A stretch of 64,000 nt of DNA from Paeniglutamicibacter sulfureus. Its GTDB lineage: Bacteria; Actinomycetota; Actinomycetes; Actinomycetales; Micrococcaceae. Every line of letters starts with the position of its first letter. Position 1 is the stretch's first letter. Of the stretch, positions 45,401 through 53,145 are shown piece by piece. Location: contig NZ_BAAAWO010000001.1 of the NCBI RefSeq assembly GCF_039535115.1, positions 4,092,001 to 4,156,000 of the forward strand, written 5' to 3'. The translations under genes were made by a program, and so were the position numbers. The notes beneath the pieces were generated by a model, which was not told the origin of the DNA, ran no database searches, and worked only from the letters and a program-made list of their open reading frames with translations.

Positions 45401-45810
45401 GTGCCCTGCGCATCATTGGCACCGGGCCCGTCGTCATCGTGGTGACGACTATCTACATTGTGCTCTTGCTTGAAGTGGAAGCAGTCCGTTTGATCAGTGC
45501 CGTGGTTTTCTGTCTCTTCGTGCCGGGCTACGGGTGGGCTCTGCGGATGCGTCCGGGGGACGGGGGTGACACCTTGGCCATGGCCCTCGTCTTGAGCTTT
45601 TGCGCCACAACCTTTGTGGCGACGGCAATGGCCGTTGCAGGGTGGTGGTCACCCGTTGCCGGATTTATCAGCCTCCTTCTCATGGGTGCCGCGGGCTTTG
45701 TCCGTCTCAGCCGTGACGCGGGGGGCCGCGGGATTCGGGGGTTCCACGTGTCGCTGGGGGTTGCCGAACCCCGGGCACATGGAATCCACCGCCTCGGGGA
45801 CAACGATTAA
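45397..45810 (+). CDS. Small membrane protein, DUF1616-like
   Basis: A 137-residue protein coupled to the previous gene by ATGA. Three or four membrane helices fill residues 8-105. The motif FCLFVPGYGWALRMRP with flanking helices recalls the N-terminal part of DUF1616 proteins of actinobacterial and archaeal polysaccharide loci. Full DUF1616 proteins are around 300 residues, so this may be a truncated derivative; the last 30 residues (SRDAGGRGIRGFHVSLGVAE onward) are not membrane-like. It ends the operon. Role unknown. Confidence 0.6.
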   Translation: MSALRIIGTGPVVIVVTTIYIVLLLEVEAVRLISAVVFCLFVPGYGWALRMRPGDGGDTLAMALVLSFCATTFVATAMAVAGWWSPVAGFISLLLMGAAGFVRLSRDAGGRGIRGFHVSLGVAEPRAHGIHRLGDND

Positions 45811-45986
45811 GCGGTATTGATTCCTTGCGGGGCGAAACTGCGCGCCCGAACGGGCAACAGATCCAGTGGAGTGCCCGGCGGGGAATAACAAGCCCTGAAC
45901 CATCCAGGCGTGCAGTCAGGGCCAACGATACAGGCCTGCCCGACCACCACCGCTGTCAGGGATGTCACCTGGAGAATCCGGTCCGA

Positions 45987-46655
45987 CTACTCCGCCGGCG
46001 GAACCTCGGCTGTCGGGGACTGCCGGGCCTGCTGGTCTTGGAGCGCAGGATCCTTGCGCAGGCCGGTCAACCCGTACCAAGCCAGGTTCACCACATGGGC
46101 GGCAACCGTGCGCTTGTCGGGGTGCCGGGCATCCAGCCACCACTGCGCGGTCATGGCGACCATGCCCACGAGCATCTGCGCGTAGATGGATCCATCCTCG
46201 GCGCTGAACCCGCGGCGTGAAAACTCGTCGGCCAGGATGTGCTCGACCTGCTCGGTCACCTTGGTCAGCAGGGTGGAATACGTGCCCTCGGGCTGGGACG
46301 GCGGGGCATCGCGAACCAGGATGCGGAATCCTTCGGTGCAGTCCTCTATGTAGGTCAAGATCGCGAGCGCTGCTTTCTCCAGCAACACCCGCGAGGAGTC
46401 GTCACCGGAGAGAGATTCCGTGATCCGCGACAGCAACTCCCGGTATTCGTTCGTGACCACTTCCATGTAGAGCGCTTCCTTGGAACCAAAGTGCTCATAG
46501 ACGATGGGCTTGGACACACCCGCAGCGCGGGCGATTTCTTCGATCGTGGTTCCGTCTACGCCCCGCAAGGAGAATAGCTGGCGTGAGATATCGATCAGCT
46601 GAAGCCGGCGTTGGACTCCGGTCATTCGCGTGCGCGGGCGTGCGGTGGGGCTCAT
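45987..46655 (-). CDS. TetR/AcrR family transcriptional regulator
   Basis: A 222-residue regulator from ATG 46655 (M-S-P-T-A); ATG 46664 and an upstream frame to 46691 are alternatives, none with a clear ribosome binding site. Helix-turn-helix: LIDISRQLFSLRGVDGTTIE followed by EIARAAGVSKPIVYEHFGSK (residues about 20-60). The ligand-binding domain is not close to a known subgroup. It is convergent with the exopolysaccharide operon end and divergent from the tRNA-Gln/glmU side. Such regulators usually act on their own or adjacent promoters; the target here is unknown. Confidence 0.88.
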   Translation of the reverse strand: MSPTARPRTRMTGVQRRLQLIDISRQLFSLRGVDGTTIEEIARAAGVSKPIVYEHFGSKEALYMEVVTNEYRELLSRITESLSGDDSSRVLLEKAALAILTYIEDCTEGFRILVRDAPPSQPEGTYSTLLTKVTEQVEHILADEFSRRGFSAEDGSIYAQMLVGMVAMTAQWWLDARHPDKRTVAAHVVNLAWYGLTGLRKDPALQDQQARQSPTAEVPPAE

Positions 46656-46808
46656 AAGCAACATGGTAAGCACAGGAATGACATAAACCATGCCTAGTCA
46701 CGGTGGTGTGAACAAAGGATGAACGCGCCGACGTCGTTCAAGTCGCATCGATGCCTACAGTCGTGGCAGAATAGTTCACTGTGCCGGTGAGGCAAGCTCA
46801 ACGCACAT

Positions 46809-46880
46809 TCCGCCCTGGTGTAATGGCAGCACCCCAGCCTTTGGAGCTGTGGAGTATAGGTTCGAATCCTATGGGCGGAA
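46809..46880 (+). tRNA. tRNA-Gln (anticodon TTG)
   Basis: A 72-nt cloverleaf without encoded CCA. Acceptor arms TCCGCCC (46809-46815) and GGGCGGA (46873-46879) pair perfectly, with discriminator A46880. The anticodon stem CAGC/GCTG encloses the loop CTTTGGA with anticodon TTG, reading CAA. The T arm is TATAGG-TTCGAAT-CCTAT. It lies about 100 bp upstream of glmU. Confidence 0.95.
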
Positions 46881-46978
46881 CTCATCAATCATTGAAAATC
46901 CCGGTGTTTCGCCGGGATAGAATGATGAGGCCTGGCCCGGCCGGTCCGGCTAGCCAATGTAGCAGGGGAGTACCAATC

Positions 46979-48451
46979 TTGAGCGTTCACGCCAACGCAC
47001 CAGCCGCTGTCATCGTTCTCGCCGCAGGCGCAGGAACCCGGATGAAATCGGCAAAACCCAAGATCCTGCATGAAATCGGCGGTCGCTCCATGGTGGGGCA
47101 CGCCCTTGCCGCAGCTGAGGGGCTCGACCCCGAAACGCTGGTGGCGGTGGTCCGATTTGAACGCGAACGCGTTGTCGAGCACCTCCTGCAGGTCAAGCCG
47201 AACGTCGTCATCGCCGACCAGGATGAAATCCCGGGCACCGGACGAGCCGTGCAACTGGGCCTCGAAAAGCTGGACCCGGCATTGGAAGGCACGATCGTGG
47301 TCACGTACGGCGACGTCCCGTTGCTGACCACCGAGCTGTTGTCCGAGCTGGTTGCCACCCACGACCGCGAAGGCAATGCCGTCACGGTGCTTACCGCGCT
47401 GCTGGAAGATGCCACCGGATACGGCCGCATCCTGCGTGCAGAGGACGGAACGGTGACCGGCATCCGCGAACACAAGGATGCAAGCGACGAAGAACGCGCA
47501 ATCCGCGAGGTCAACTCCGGAATCTACGCATTTGACGCCGAGGTCCTGCGTTCGGCACTGGCCGAGGTCACGACCGACAACGCGCAGGGCGAGATGTATC
47601 TCACCGATGTGCTGGGCATTGCCCGGTCCACGGGGGGACGCGTCGCGGCCGTCGTCACGGAGGACGCCTGGCAGGTCGAGGGCGCCAACGACCGGGTCCA
47701 ACTGGCCGCATTGGGCAAGGAAATGAACCGCCGCATCCTCGAAAAGTGGATGCGCGCAGGCGTCAGCATCATCGACCCGGAAACCACCTGGATCGATGTC
47801 GAGGTGGCACTTTCCAACGACGTGACCATCAAGCCGGGCACTCAGCTGCATGGAAGCACCGCCGTGGGAACCGATGCGGTCATCGGCCCTGACACCACCC
47901 TGACCAACACCCAGGTCGGGCGCGGCGCCAAGATCGTCCGCTCGGACGTCACCGAGTCCATCATTGCCGAAGGCTCATCGGTCGGCCCCTTCGCCTACCT
48001 GCGCCCCAAGACCAATCTCGGCCCCGACGCCAAGATCGGAGCCTTCTACGAGACCAAGAACATTGTCGTCGGCCGTGGCTCAAAGCTCTCGCACCTGGGC
48101 TACGCCGGGGACGCCGAAATCGGTGAATACACCAACATCGGCTGTGGCAACATCACCGCCAACTACGATGGCGTCAACAAGCACCGCACCCTCATCGGCT
48201 CGCACGTGCGCACCGCCTCCAACACCGTGTTTGTCGCACCTGTGAGCATCGGTGACGGCGCATACACAGGTGCGGGCGCCATCGTGCGCAAAAACGTTCC
48301 GGCGGGGGCCCTTGCCCTGACCGTGGCACCGCAACGAAATACCGAGGGCTGGACGATGTCCAAGCGTCCCGGTTCCCCCGCCGCGGAAGCCGCATTCAAG
48401 TCCGCACTGGATTCCGGCGTGACCGCGGAATCCGCGGACCAGGCCAAGTAA
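46979..48451 (+). CDS. glmU: Bifunctional UDP-N-acetylglucosamine pyrophosphorylase / glucosamine-1-phosphate N-acetyltransferase
   Basis: A 490-residue enzyme making UDP-GlcNAc for peptidoglycan and other glycans. N-terminal uridylyltransferase: VIVLAAGAGTRMKSAKPKIL near residue 10, then GTGRAVQLGLEKL and YGDVPLL. C-terminal left-handed beta-helix acetyltransferase: AEGSSVGPFAYLRPKTNLGP near residue 330, GAFYETKN, and SHLGYAGDAEIGEYTNIGCG with GNITANYDGVNKHRT near 385. I set the start at TTG 46979, which has AGGGGAG at 8-nt spacing. The frame open upstream passes through the tRNA gene and cannot be coding. prs follows 46 bp downstream, the conserved glmU-prs pair. Confidence 0.95.
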   Translation: MSVHANAPAAVIVLAAGAGTRMKSAKPKILHEIGGRSMVGHALAAAEGLDPETLVAVVRFERERVVEHLLQVKPNVVIADQDEIPGTGRAVQLGLEKLDPALEGTIVVTYGDVPLLTTELLSELVATHDREGNAVTVLTALLEDATGYGRILRAEDGTVTGIREHKDASDEERAIREVNSGIYAFDAEVLRSALAEVTTDNAQGEMYLTDVLGIARSTGGRVAAVVTEDAWQVEGANDRVQLAALGKEMNRRILEKWMRAGVSIIDPETTWIDVEVALSNDVTIKPGTQLHGSTAVGTDAVIGPDTTLTNTQVGRGAKIVRSDVTESIIAEGSSVGPFAYLRPKTNLGPDAKIGAFYETKNIVVGRGSKLSHLGYAGDAEIGEYTNIGCGNITANYDGVNKHRTLIGSHVRTASNTVFVAPVSIGDGAYTGAGAIVRKNVPAGALALTVAPQRNTEGWTMSKRPGSPAAEAAFKSALDSGVTAESADQAK

Positions 48452-48497
48452 CCCTCCACATCATTTCCGATCCCCGTCTGAGCGAGAAAGCGATCCC

Positions 48498-49478
48498 ATG
48501 AGCGAACTGAGCCATAACGTCGATAAGAAGCTGGTGCTGGCTTCCGGGCGTGCCCACCCCGAGCTTGCCGAAGAGGTGGCAGCGGCCCTTGGGACCGAAC
48601 TGCTTCCGATGAGTGCCTACGACTTCGCCAACGGCGAGATCTATGTACGCTCCGGCGAATCGGTGCGAGGCAAGGATGTCTTTGTCATCCAGGCCCACCC
48701 GGCACCGCTGAACAACTGGCTCATGGAACAGCTGATCATGGTTGACTCCATGAAGCGCGCCTCGGCCCGGCGGGTCACCGTCGTGGCCCCGTTCTACCCA
48801 TACGCCCGACAGGACAAGAAGGGCCGTGGCCGCGAGCCGATCTCGGCTCGACTGGTTGCCGACATGTTCAAAGTGGCAGGTGCCGACCGCATCATGAGCG
48901 TTGACCTGCACACCGCGCAGATCCAGGGCTTCTTTGACGGCCCGGTCGACCACCTCTTCGCCATCCCGTTGCTGGCCGACCACATCCGCAATGTTGTCGG
49001 GGACGACCCGGTCACCGTGGTTTCCCCCGACACCGGTCGCGTCCGCGTGGCCGAACAGTGGGCAGAACGCCTCGGCGGGGCTCCGCTGGCCTTCGTGCAC
49101 AAGTCCCGCGACCTGACGGTCCCGAACCAGGCCGTTTCCAAGACCGTCGTCGGCCAGGTCGCGGGCCGCACCTGTGTCTTGATCGACGACATGATCGACA
49201 CCGGGGGAACCATTGCCGGCGCCGTGAAGGTGCTGAAGGACGCCGGTGCCAAGGACGTCATCATCGCCGCCACGCATGCCGTGTTCTCCGACCCGGCCGC
49301 GCAGCGCCTGGCCGAGTCCGGTGCACGCGAGGTCGTGGTGACCAACACCCTGCCGATTCCGGAATCCAAGCGCTTCGAAACCTTGACGGTGCTTTCGATC
49401 GCCCCCTTGTTGGCACGGGCCATCAAGGAAGTCTTCGAAGACGGCTCGGTCACCAGCCTTTTTGACGGCGACGCCTAG
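48498..49478 (+). CDS. prs: Ribose-phosphate pyrophosphokinase
   Basis: A 326-residue enzyme forming PRPP from ribose 5-phosphate and ATP, the precursor of nucleotides, His and Trp. Visible: SGRAHPELAEEVAAALG near residue 15, the flexible loop VVAPFYPYARQDKKGRGREPIS near 95 (split across its Arg/Asp), SVDLHTAQIQGFFD near 130, and the PRPP-binding VLIDDMIDTGGTIAGA near 230. It follows glmU closely and is probably co-transcribed; the terminator lies 33 bp after the stop. Confidence 0.96.
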   Translation: MSELSHNVDKKLVLASGRAHPELAEEVAAALGTELLPMSAYDFANGEIYVRSGESVRGKDVFVIQAHPAPLNNWLMEQLIMVDSMKRASARRVTVVAPFYPYARQDKKGRGREPISARLVADMFKVAGADRIMSVDLHTAQIQGFFDGPVDHLFAIPLLADHIRNVVGDDPVTVVSPDTGRVRVAEQWAERLGGAPLAFVHKSRDLTVPNQAVSKTVVGQVAGRTCVLIDDMIDTGGTIAGAVKVLKDAGAKDVIIAATHAVFSDPAAQRLAESGAREVVVTNTLPIPESKRFETLTVLSIAPLLARAIKEVFEDGSVTSLFDGDA

Positions 49479-49510
49479 GAACCCGTCCCGCGGGACATCG
49501 GCTTGATGCC

Positions 49511-49552
49511 GGACCCCGATGCGCCTCCCACTTGGGAGCCGCGTCGGGGTCC
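49511..49552 (+). terminator. Terminator after prs
   Basis: GGACCCCGATGCG (49511-49523) pairs with CGCGTCGGGGTCC (49540-49552) with one mismatch. An inner CTCCC/GGGAG stem closes an ACTT loop. Confidence 0.7.
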
Positions 49553-49643
49553 GCTTCCGTTAAGGGTCCAGTCCTGGATCTTGCACGATTTCCCCGGATG
49601 CCCGCGCCCTGCTAAAATATCTACTTGTGCCCAGGCGAGGGAA

Positions 49644-49659
49644 CCCCATGCAAATGGGG
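49644..49659 (+). promoter_or_regulatory. GNRA-capped hairpin in the rplY leader
   Basis: CCCCAT and ATGGGG close a GCAA tetraloop, about 125 nt before the rplY start. TAAAAT (49614-49619) upstream is a plausible -10, so the hairpin would lie in the 5' leader. The 304-bp gap from prs to rplY otherwise holds the prs terminator and no gene. Confidence 0.35.
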
Positions 49660-49782
49660 GTCCGTTATCGACGAGGCTAGAAACGCACTACGCGTCCTTC
49701 TCCTTTGCAGGAATCGGATGATGATGCTTCTAGGCCCGAGCGGGGCAGGAACCAATTAATCATCTTCCACAAGGAGAACACC

Positions 49783-50358
49783 ATGAGCAACATCATCACC
49801 CTCGACGGCGAACTGCGCACCGACTTCGGCAAGGGCGCCGCACGCCAGGCCCGCCGCGCCGGCAAGATCCCTGCAGTGATCTACGGCCACGGCACCGATC
49901 CGGTCCGCGTCCTGCTGCCGGCCGCCGCCACCACCCTTGCAGTCCGTGGCTCCAACGCCCTGCTGAACATCTCGGTTGAGGGCGAAGACACCGTCACCCT
50001 GGTGAAGGACATCCAGCGCCACGCCCTTCGCCAGACCGTTGACCACCTTGACCTCCTGATCGTCAAGAAGGGCGAAAAGGTCATCGTCGAGGTTTCCGTC
50101 CAGATCCAGGGTGAACTCACCGCCGGTTCGACCCTGTCCCTGGACCACGCGGTCATCGCCGTCGAAGCCGAGGCAGTCGCCCTTCCGGAGCACGTTGTTG
50201 CCAACGTCTCCGGCCTGACCGCGGGAACCCAGATCCTCGCATCGGACCTGATCCTGCCGGAGGGCACCGCCCTGGCCATCGAAGGCAGCGTCGTCGTTGC
50301 TACGATCGATGCCGCAGTTTCGGAAGCAGACGAGGAATCGGCAGCTTCCGCCGAGTAA
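49783..50358 (+). CDS. rplY: 50S ribosomal protein L25/general stress protein Ctc
   Basis: A 191-residue long-form L25 (CTC). The N-terminal 90 residues bind 5S rRNA: LDGELRTDFGKGAARQARRA and GKIPAVIYGHG. A C-terminal beta domain (residues 95-175, VEVSVQIQGE) and an acidic tail are typical of the long type. ATG 49783 has AAGGAGAA at good spacing; the frame open from 49705 is upstream noise. The pairing with pth directly downstream (22 bp) is conserved in actinobacteria. Confidence 0.95.
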   Translation: MSNIITLDGELRTDFGKGAARQARRAGKIPAVIYGHGTDPVRVLLPAAATTLAVRGSNALLNISVEGEDTVTLVKDIQRHALRQTVDHLDLLIVKKGEKVIVEVSVQIQGELTAGSTLSLDHAVIAVEAEAVALPEHVVANVSGLTAGTQILASDLILPEGTALAIEGSVVVATIDAAVSEADEESAASAE

Positions 50359-50380
50359 TTATCTCGATATTGGTTGTCGC

Positions 50381-50959
50381 ATGACTAGCGAAACCTGGCT
50401 CGTAGCCGGGCTCGGAAACCCCGGGCCCGGCTACGCGCATAACAGGCACAATGTTGGCCAGATGGCCGTCGACGAACTTGCCGCGCGCATCGGCGGAAAG
50501 TTCAAGACCCACAGCTCCCGGGCGCAAATCCTCGAGGGACGCATGGGCATTGGCGGGCCCAGACTCGTTCTGGCGAAGCCGATGACCTATATGAACCTCT
50601 CGGGTGGACCCGTGGCCAATCTGGCAAAGTTCTTTGGCATCGATCCCGCACACGTCATTGCCGTGCACGACGAGATCGATATTCCCTTCGACACCGTGAA
50701 GCTCAAGCTCGGGGGTGGCGAAGGCGGCCACAACGGGCTGCGAGACATTTCCAAGGCCCTGGGCACCAAGGACTATTTGCGGGTGCGAGTGGGCGTGGGG
50801 AGGCCTCCCGGTCGCATGGAGACAGCGGATTACGTGCTCAAGGACTTCTCGAAGGACGAAAAGAAGTCCCTGCCGTTCCTGACCGATGCGGCGGCCGACG
50901 CCGTGGAGGAACTGGTGAATCACGGACTGGAATCGGCGCTGCGCAAATTCCACGACTAG
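50381..50959 (+). CDS. pth: Peptidyl-tRNA hydrolase
   Basis: A 192-residue enzyme that recycles peptidyl-tRNA dropped from ribosomes by cleaving the ester bond. The catalytic region GLGNPGPGYAHNRHNVGQMA (residues 10-29, catalytic His in HNVG), KPMTYMNLSGGPV near 67, the Asp in HDEIDIP near 100, and GGGEGGHNGLRDISKALG near 113 are complete. The start M-T-S-E-T at 50381 follows rplY by 22 bp; an ORF from 50297 lies inside rplY and is rejected. A very strong hairpin follows. Confidence 0.96.
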   Translation: MTSETWLVAGLGNPGPGYAHNRHNVGQMAVDELAARIGGKFKTHSSRAQILEGRMGIGGPRLVLAKPMTYMNLSGGPVANLAKFFGIDPAHVIAVHDEIDIPFDTVKLKLGGGEGGHNGLRDISKALGTKDYLRVRVGVGRPPGRMETADYVLKDFSKDEKKSLPFLTDAAADAVEELVNHGLESALRKFHD

Positions 50960-51288
50960 CACCGGGATCCGTGGCGCTTCACAGCGAAGCCGTCCGGTCG
51001 CCGATTGACGTGCCATTATTGGTCCCAGGAACAAGAGGGGCCGATTGGGGGTGGCCCCCTGAGGCCGGGGGCCACCCCCAATCGGCTGCCGGCACCTTTT
51101 TTGGGCCAAATTCCGGGCCGGGGACACATTGGTAAGGGTTGACTTATGTGCCTTGAAGGCCCGAACGTGGGAGAATTAGCGAAGCAAATGATGCCGTAAT
51201 CACGATCGTCCCACGGAACCAGCCGCACAGTGCGGCGCACAGCCGTTGCGGCGAAGGCGGCATGAAACGAACTTCGGAGGATCCCAAC
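50960..51288. other. 329-bp gap between pth and sufS
   Basis: Holds the pth terminator (51040-51102) and then sequence preceding sufS with TTGACT at 51139-51144. No -10 at standard spacing was found. No gene seen. Confidence 0.6.
51040..51102 (+). terminator. Strong terminator after pth
   Basis: A perfect 20-bp stem runs from GCCGATTGGGGG at 51040 to CCCCCAATCGGC ending at 51086, around a TGAGGCC loop. A T tract lies 10 nt further (51097-51102). Confidence 0.85.
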
Positions 51289-52605
51289 GTGTCCAGTGCA
51301 TTGCCCACGACGCAAGATACCCTTCCCAAGGCCTTGGATGACATTGAAGTCTCGCGGCTGCGGGCAGACTTCCCCATCTTGGGTCGCAACGTCAATGGAG
51401 TGCCGCTGACGTATTTGGATTCCGGGGCCACCTCGCAAAAGCCCAGCTGCGTTTACGAGGCAGAACAGCACTACTACGAGAACTTCAATGCTGCAGTCCA
51501 CCGCGGTGCCCACTCCCTGGCCGTCGAGGCCACGGACATCTTTGAGCAGGCCCGCACCGACGTGGCGCGCTTCATCGGGGCCAAGGACAACGAAGTGGTG
51601 TGGACTTCGAACGCCACCGAGGCGCTGAACCTCATCACCTACTCCTTTGGCAATGCCAGTGCGGGCCTCGGGGGAGATGCAGCCCGTGCCTTCGCACTCG
51701 GAGCAGGGGACGAAATCGTCGTCACCGAGCTCGAACACCATGCCAACCTGATTCCCTGGCAGGAGCTGGCGCTGCGTACCGGCGCCACCCTTAAGTACAT
51801 TCCCGTCGACGAATCAGGCGCCCTGCGCATGGACCTCGCCGGCTCGATCATTACCCCCGCCACCAAGGTGGTGGCCTTCACGCACGTTTCCAACGTCCTG
51901 GGCACCGTGACCGATGTTGCGGCACTGGTGGCGCTGGCCCGCAATGTCGGCGCACTGACGGTCCTCGATGGCTGCCAGTCGGTCCCGCACCTGCCCGTGG
52001 ACGTGAAGGCCCTCGACGTGGACTTCATGGCGTTCTCCGGACACAAGATGCTCGGCCCCACCGGCATCGGTGGACTCTATGGACGTGCCGGACTGCTTGA
52101 TGCCATGCCGCCCTTCCTCACCGGCGGATCCATGATCACCTCGGTGACGATGGAGAAGGCCGAGTACCTCCCGGCCCCCATGCGCTTCGAAGCCGGAACC
52201 CAGAGGATTTCGCAGGTCCACGCCCTGGCCACCGCCGTCGCATACCTGCGCGAAGTGGGCATGGACCGCATCGCTGCATGGGAAGAGAACCTGGGTGAGC
52301 GGATGCTCACCGGCCTGGACGGTATCCCGGGGGTGCGCGTGTTGGGCCCTGCCCAGGGCGCGGCACGCATCGGCACCGCCCCCTTCGTCATCGAAGGCGT
52401 GCACCCGCACGACGTGGGCCAGTTCCTGGATTCGCGCGGCATTGCCGTGCGCGTGGGCCACCACTGCGCCCAACCACTGCACCGGGCACTGGGCGTAGTC
52501 TCCAGCACCCGGGCAAGCACCTACCTCTACAACACCACCAGCGACGTCGACGCCCTGCTCAATGCGGTGTCGGACGTGCGCGGATATTTCGGAGTCGGCA
52601 AGTGA
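51289..52605 (+). CDS. sufS: SufS-type cysteine desulfurase
   Basis: A PLP enzyme of about 438 residues that removes sulfur from cysteine and holds it as a persulfide for iron-sulfur cluster assembly. LTYLDSGATSQKP near residue 40, ELEHHANLIPWQ near 145, the PLP-binding Lys in FSGHKMLGPTGIGGLYG near 240, and the active-site Cys in VGHHCAQPLHRALG near 385 are present. GTG 51289 is preferred because GGAGG sits 9 nt upstream; ATG 51262 is an alternative without a clear site. Its stop overlaps the sufU GTG, so the two are coupled: SufU receives the persulfide. The SufBCD scaffold genes are not adjacent in this window. Confidence 0.95.
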   Translation: MSSALPTTQDTLPKALDDIEVSRLRADFPILGRNVNGVPLTYLDSGATSQKPSCVYEAEQHYYENFNAAVHRGAHSLAVEATDIFEQARTDVARFIGAKDNEVVWTSNATEALNLITYSFGNASAGLGGDAARAFALGAGDEIVVTELEHHANLIPWQELALRTGATLKYIPVDESGALRMDLAGSIITPATKVVAFTHVSNVLGTVTDVAALVALARNVGALTVLDGCQSVPHLPVDVKALDVDFMAFSGHKMLGPTGIGGLYGRAGLLDAMPPFLTGGSMITSVTMEKAEYLPAPMRFEAGTQRISQVHALATAVAYLREVGMDRIAAWEENLGERMLTGLDGIPGVRVLGPAQGAARIGTAPFVIEGVHPHDVGQFLDSRGIAVRVGHHCAQPLHRALGVVSSTRASTYLYNTTSDVDALLNAVSDVRGYFGVGK

Positions 52606-53051
52606 ACGATCTGGACCAGCTGTACCAACAAATCATCCTGGACCATGCCAAGGCCAGGCACGGCGCCGGGTTGCTCGAGGCTCCGGAAGGGGTGGCCCAC
52701 GGCGAATCGATGCAACACAACCCCGTGTGTGGCGACCACATCCAGCTGCGTGTCCAGCTTGAGGGAAGCATCGTGAAAAATGTTTCCTGGGAAGGCGACG
52801 GCTGCTCGATCTCCATGGCCTCGGCCTCGGTGCTCAGTGAACTGGCCACCGGGATCGAGCGCGACGAATTCATGTCCATCCTTGAGGAATTCCGCGAACT
52901 CATGCGCTCGCGGGGCAGCCGGGCCGGGGACGAGGAAATCCTGGGTGACGGCGCAGCGTTTGCCGGCGTCTCCAAGTTCCCCGCCCGGGTCAAGTGCGCC
53001 ATGCTGTCATGGGTTGCCGCCGAGGCCGCCTTGCTGGCGGCCAACCAGTAG
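52602..53051 (+). CDS. sufU: SufU sulfur acceptor/iron-sulfur assembly protein
   Basis: A 149-residue zinc-dependent sulfurtransferase that takes the persulfide from SufS. Ligands and active cysteines: HNPVCGDHIQL near residue 37, SWEGDGCSISMASASVL near 63, and VKCAMLSWVAAEAALL near 130. The insertion before the last Cys (MRSRGSRAGDEEILGD) is typical of SufU as opposed to IscU. The GTG start overlaps the sufS stop, so translation is coupled. A hairpin terminator follows. Confidence 0.95.
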   Translation: MNDLDQLYQQIILDHAKARHGAGLLEAPEGVAHGESMQHNPVCGDHIQLRVQLEGSIVKNVSWEGDGCSISMASASVLSELATGIERDEFMSILEEFRELMRSRGSRAGDEEILGDGAAFAGVSKFPARVKCAMLSWVAAEAALLAANQ

Positions 53052-53073
53052 TTCGCACTTCACTTAAGCCGAA

Positions 53074-53125
53074 AGAGCCGGATTGGCTGCCCCTGGAAAT
53101 TTCCGCGGGCAGCCAATCCGGCTCT
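53074..53125. terminator. Terminator between convergent sufU and nhaA
   Basis: AGAGCCGGATTGGCTGCCC (53074-53092) pairs perfectly with GGGCAGCCAATCCGGCTCT (53107-53125). The position suits both genes. Confidence 0.8.
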
Positions 53126-53145
53126 ATCTGTATGCGGTGATTCTT

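Noticed and set aside
29400..45900. Integrative element or prophage
   Set aside because: No integrase, att-like direct repeats, or phage genes were seen; composition and debris suggest transfer, but no mechanism.
46781..46978. Upstream extension of the glmU frame
   Set aside because: It runs through the tRNA-Gln gene, and TTG 46979 has a good ribosome binding site exactly where the family begins.
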